Notes under the pieces: generated by a model | What the model saw: the letters and a program-made list of their open reading frames with translations, nothing else | The model's database searches: none | Told to the model about the DNA's origin: nothing | In this document: piece after piece, positions 5,495 to 6,083 of the stretch | Layout: each line of letters begins with the position of its first letter | Numbering within the stretch: the first letter of the stretch is position 1 | Origin: Pseudomonadota bacterium | GTDB taxonomy: Bacteria; Pseudomonadota; Gammaproteobacteria; Xanthomonadales; Xanthomonadaceae | Direction: 5' to 3' | DNA length: 6,083 bases | NCBI GenBank assembly: GCA_023444765.1 | Contig: JAEXLY010000266.1 | Location: 1 to 6,083, forward strand | Program-made: the position numbers and the translations under genes

Positions 5495-5524
5495 GTCGTG
5501 CCACCGGGCCCAGACCATACCCCG

Positions 5525-5543
5525 GGCCTGGCGCCCCGAGGCC
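5525..5543 (-). terminator. Weak hairpin after the permease gene
   Basis: GGCCT (5525-5529) and AGGCC (5539-5543) form a short 5-bp stem with a 9-base loop, beginning ten bases after the permease stop. There is no T-run, so it may be only a pause or processing site and transcription may continue into the aminopeptidase gene. Confidence 0.25.
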
Positions 5544-5553
5544 ATGCCGAAAG

Positions 5554-6083
5554 TCATGCGCGCGGCGACCGGTATCCGGCGACCGCCATCAGCAGCGCGC
5601 CGGCCAGCATCGCCAGGGCCACGTTGCGCAGCTCCAGCGGGCTGGCGTGCAGGATCAGCCAGCCGATCACCAGCAGCGCGCTGCCCACCACCCAGGAGGC
5701 GGCCGGGACGCGGAACGCCGCCTGGCCTGCGCCGTCGTCCTCGCGCCGCCGCAGCACCGGCACCGCGATGCAGGTGGCCGCATAGGCCAGCAGGCGGGTG
5801 ATCGTGCTCAGCGCGACCGCGGTGAGGAACGATCCCGACAGCGTGAGCGCGAGCATGCAGCCGGCCGTCAGTGCGATCGCCCAGACCGGGGTGCGGTAGC
5901 GCGGATGCGTGCGCGCCAGCAGCGCCGGCAGCTGTCCCCGTTCGGCCATCGCGTAGAGCAGCCGCGGTGCCGACAGCACCAGTCCGTTGAGGGTGCCGGT
6001 AATGGAGACCAGCGCCCCGAGCACGATCACGCCCGTGCCCACGCTGCCTGCGAAGCGCCCGGCTGCATCGGCCAGCGGCGCGG
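5554..6083 (-). CDS. APC-family amino-acid permease, C-terminal part (5' end outside window)
   Basis: This is the last 175 residues of an inner-membrane amino-acid transporter of the APC superfamily (amino acid-polyamine-organocation). The frame is open to the right edge, so the GTG at 6042 is internal. The marker segment is ALVSITGTLNGLVLSAPRLL followed by YAMAERGQLPALLARTHPRYRTPVWAI, the loop between transmembrane helices 8 and 9 typical of the family (a cytoplasmic R-x-P-x-W region). Hydrophobic helices follow at about VWAIALTAGCMLALTL, FLTAVALSTITRLLAYAATCIAVPVL, WVVGSALLVIGWLILHA and VALAMLAGALLMAVAGY. A basic-acidic loop RRREDDGAGQ lies before the last two. Substrate cannot be told from this part. 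It lies upstream of the exported aminopeptidase gene on the same strand, a sensible pairing for peptide use, but co-transcription is not shown. Confidence 0.9.
   Translation of the reverse strand, partial: APLADAAGRFAGSVGTGVIVLGALVSITGTLNGLVLSAPRLLYAMAERGQLPALLARTHPRYRTPVWAIALTAGCMLALTLSGSFLTAVALSTITRLLAYAATCIAVPVLRRREDDGAGQAAFRVPAASWVVGSALLVIGWLILHASPLELRNVALAMLAGALLMAVAGYRSPRA

Noticed and set aside
5479..5500. Strong plus-strand Shine-Dalgarno-like AAGGAGGA followed by a GTG at 5498
   Set aside because: The spacing to GTG is 11 bases and the frame runs antisense through the permease gene with no recognisable protein. It is more likely part of the minus-strand leader.
3971..6083. Idea of a defence or mobile system in the window
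   Set aside because: All recognisable genes are housekeeping or metabolic types; no integrase, transposase, toxin-antitoxin pair, terminal repeats or base-composition break is visible.

Overview
The window is high-GC, densely coded bacterial chromosome. Gene content, strong GC-third-position coding and start-proximal -10 elements suggest a gammaproteobacterium of the Xanthomonadaceae/Lysobacteraceae type (Lysobacter, Luteimonas or Stenotrophomonas-like). That placement is inference from protein style and was not searched. There are no RNA genes, insertion sequences, CRISPR arrays or prophage genes. All gaps between genes are under 200 bases.

Left part, plus strand: the C-terminal end of a DEAD-box RNA helicase (2-349, cut by the window edge). 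It is followed by a 186-base gap with palindromic segments, then a free-standing class I glutamine amidotransferase (536-1291). That gene runs into a convergent small four-helix membrane protein (1337-1747, minus), with a possible two-way hairpin between them. The membrane protein is divergent from an XRE/MmyB-type regulator (1857-2678, plus). Their shared 109-base spacer holds a perfect TTACCC-GTG-GGGTAA inverted repeat, the best operator candidate in the window.

Right part, all minus strand, reading from the right edge: the C-terminal part of an APC-family amino-acid permease (5554-6083, cut by the edge), an M17 leucyl aminopeptidase with a signal peptide (3901-5457), a short-form TrhO tRNA U34 hydroxylase of the rhodanese family (3084-3842), and a small membrane-anchored protein with a proline-rich tail (2683-3087). 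The last gene overlaps trhO by an ATGA and is probably translationally coupled to it.

How they work together: permease and exported aminopeptidase are a plausible peptide-scavenging pair (peptides cut outside the cytoplasm, amino acids imported), but this rests on adjacency alone. The regulator and divergent membrane protein look like a self-contained regulatory pair. Three genes (amidotransferase, regulator, trhO) have a -10-like hexamer ending 6 or 7 bases before the start codon and no Shine-Dalgarno sequence, which predicts leaderless mRNAs. I see no convincing new multi-gene system. The most useful leads are the divergent pair with its palindrome, the leaderless starts, and the TrhO-coupled membrane protein.
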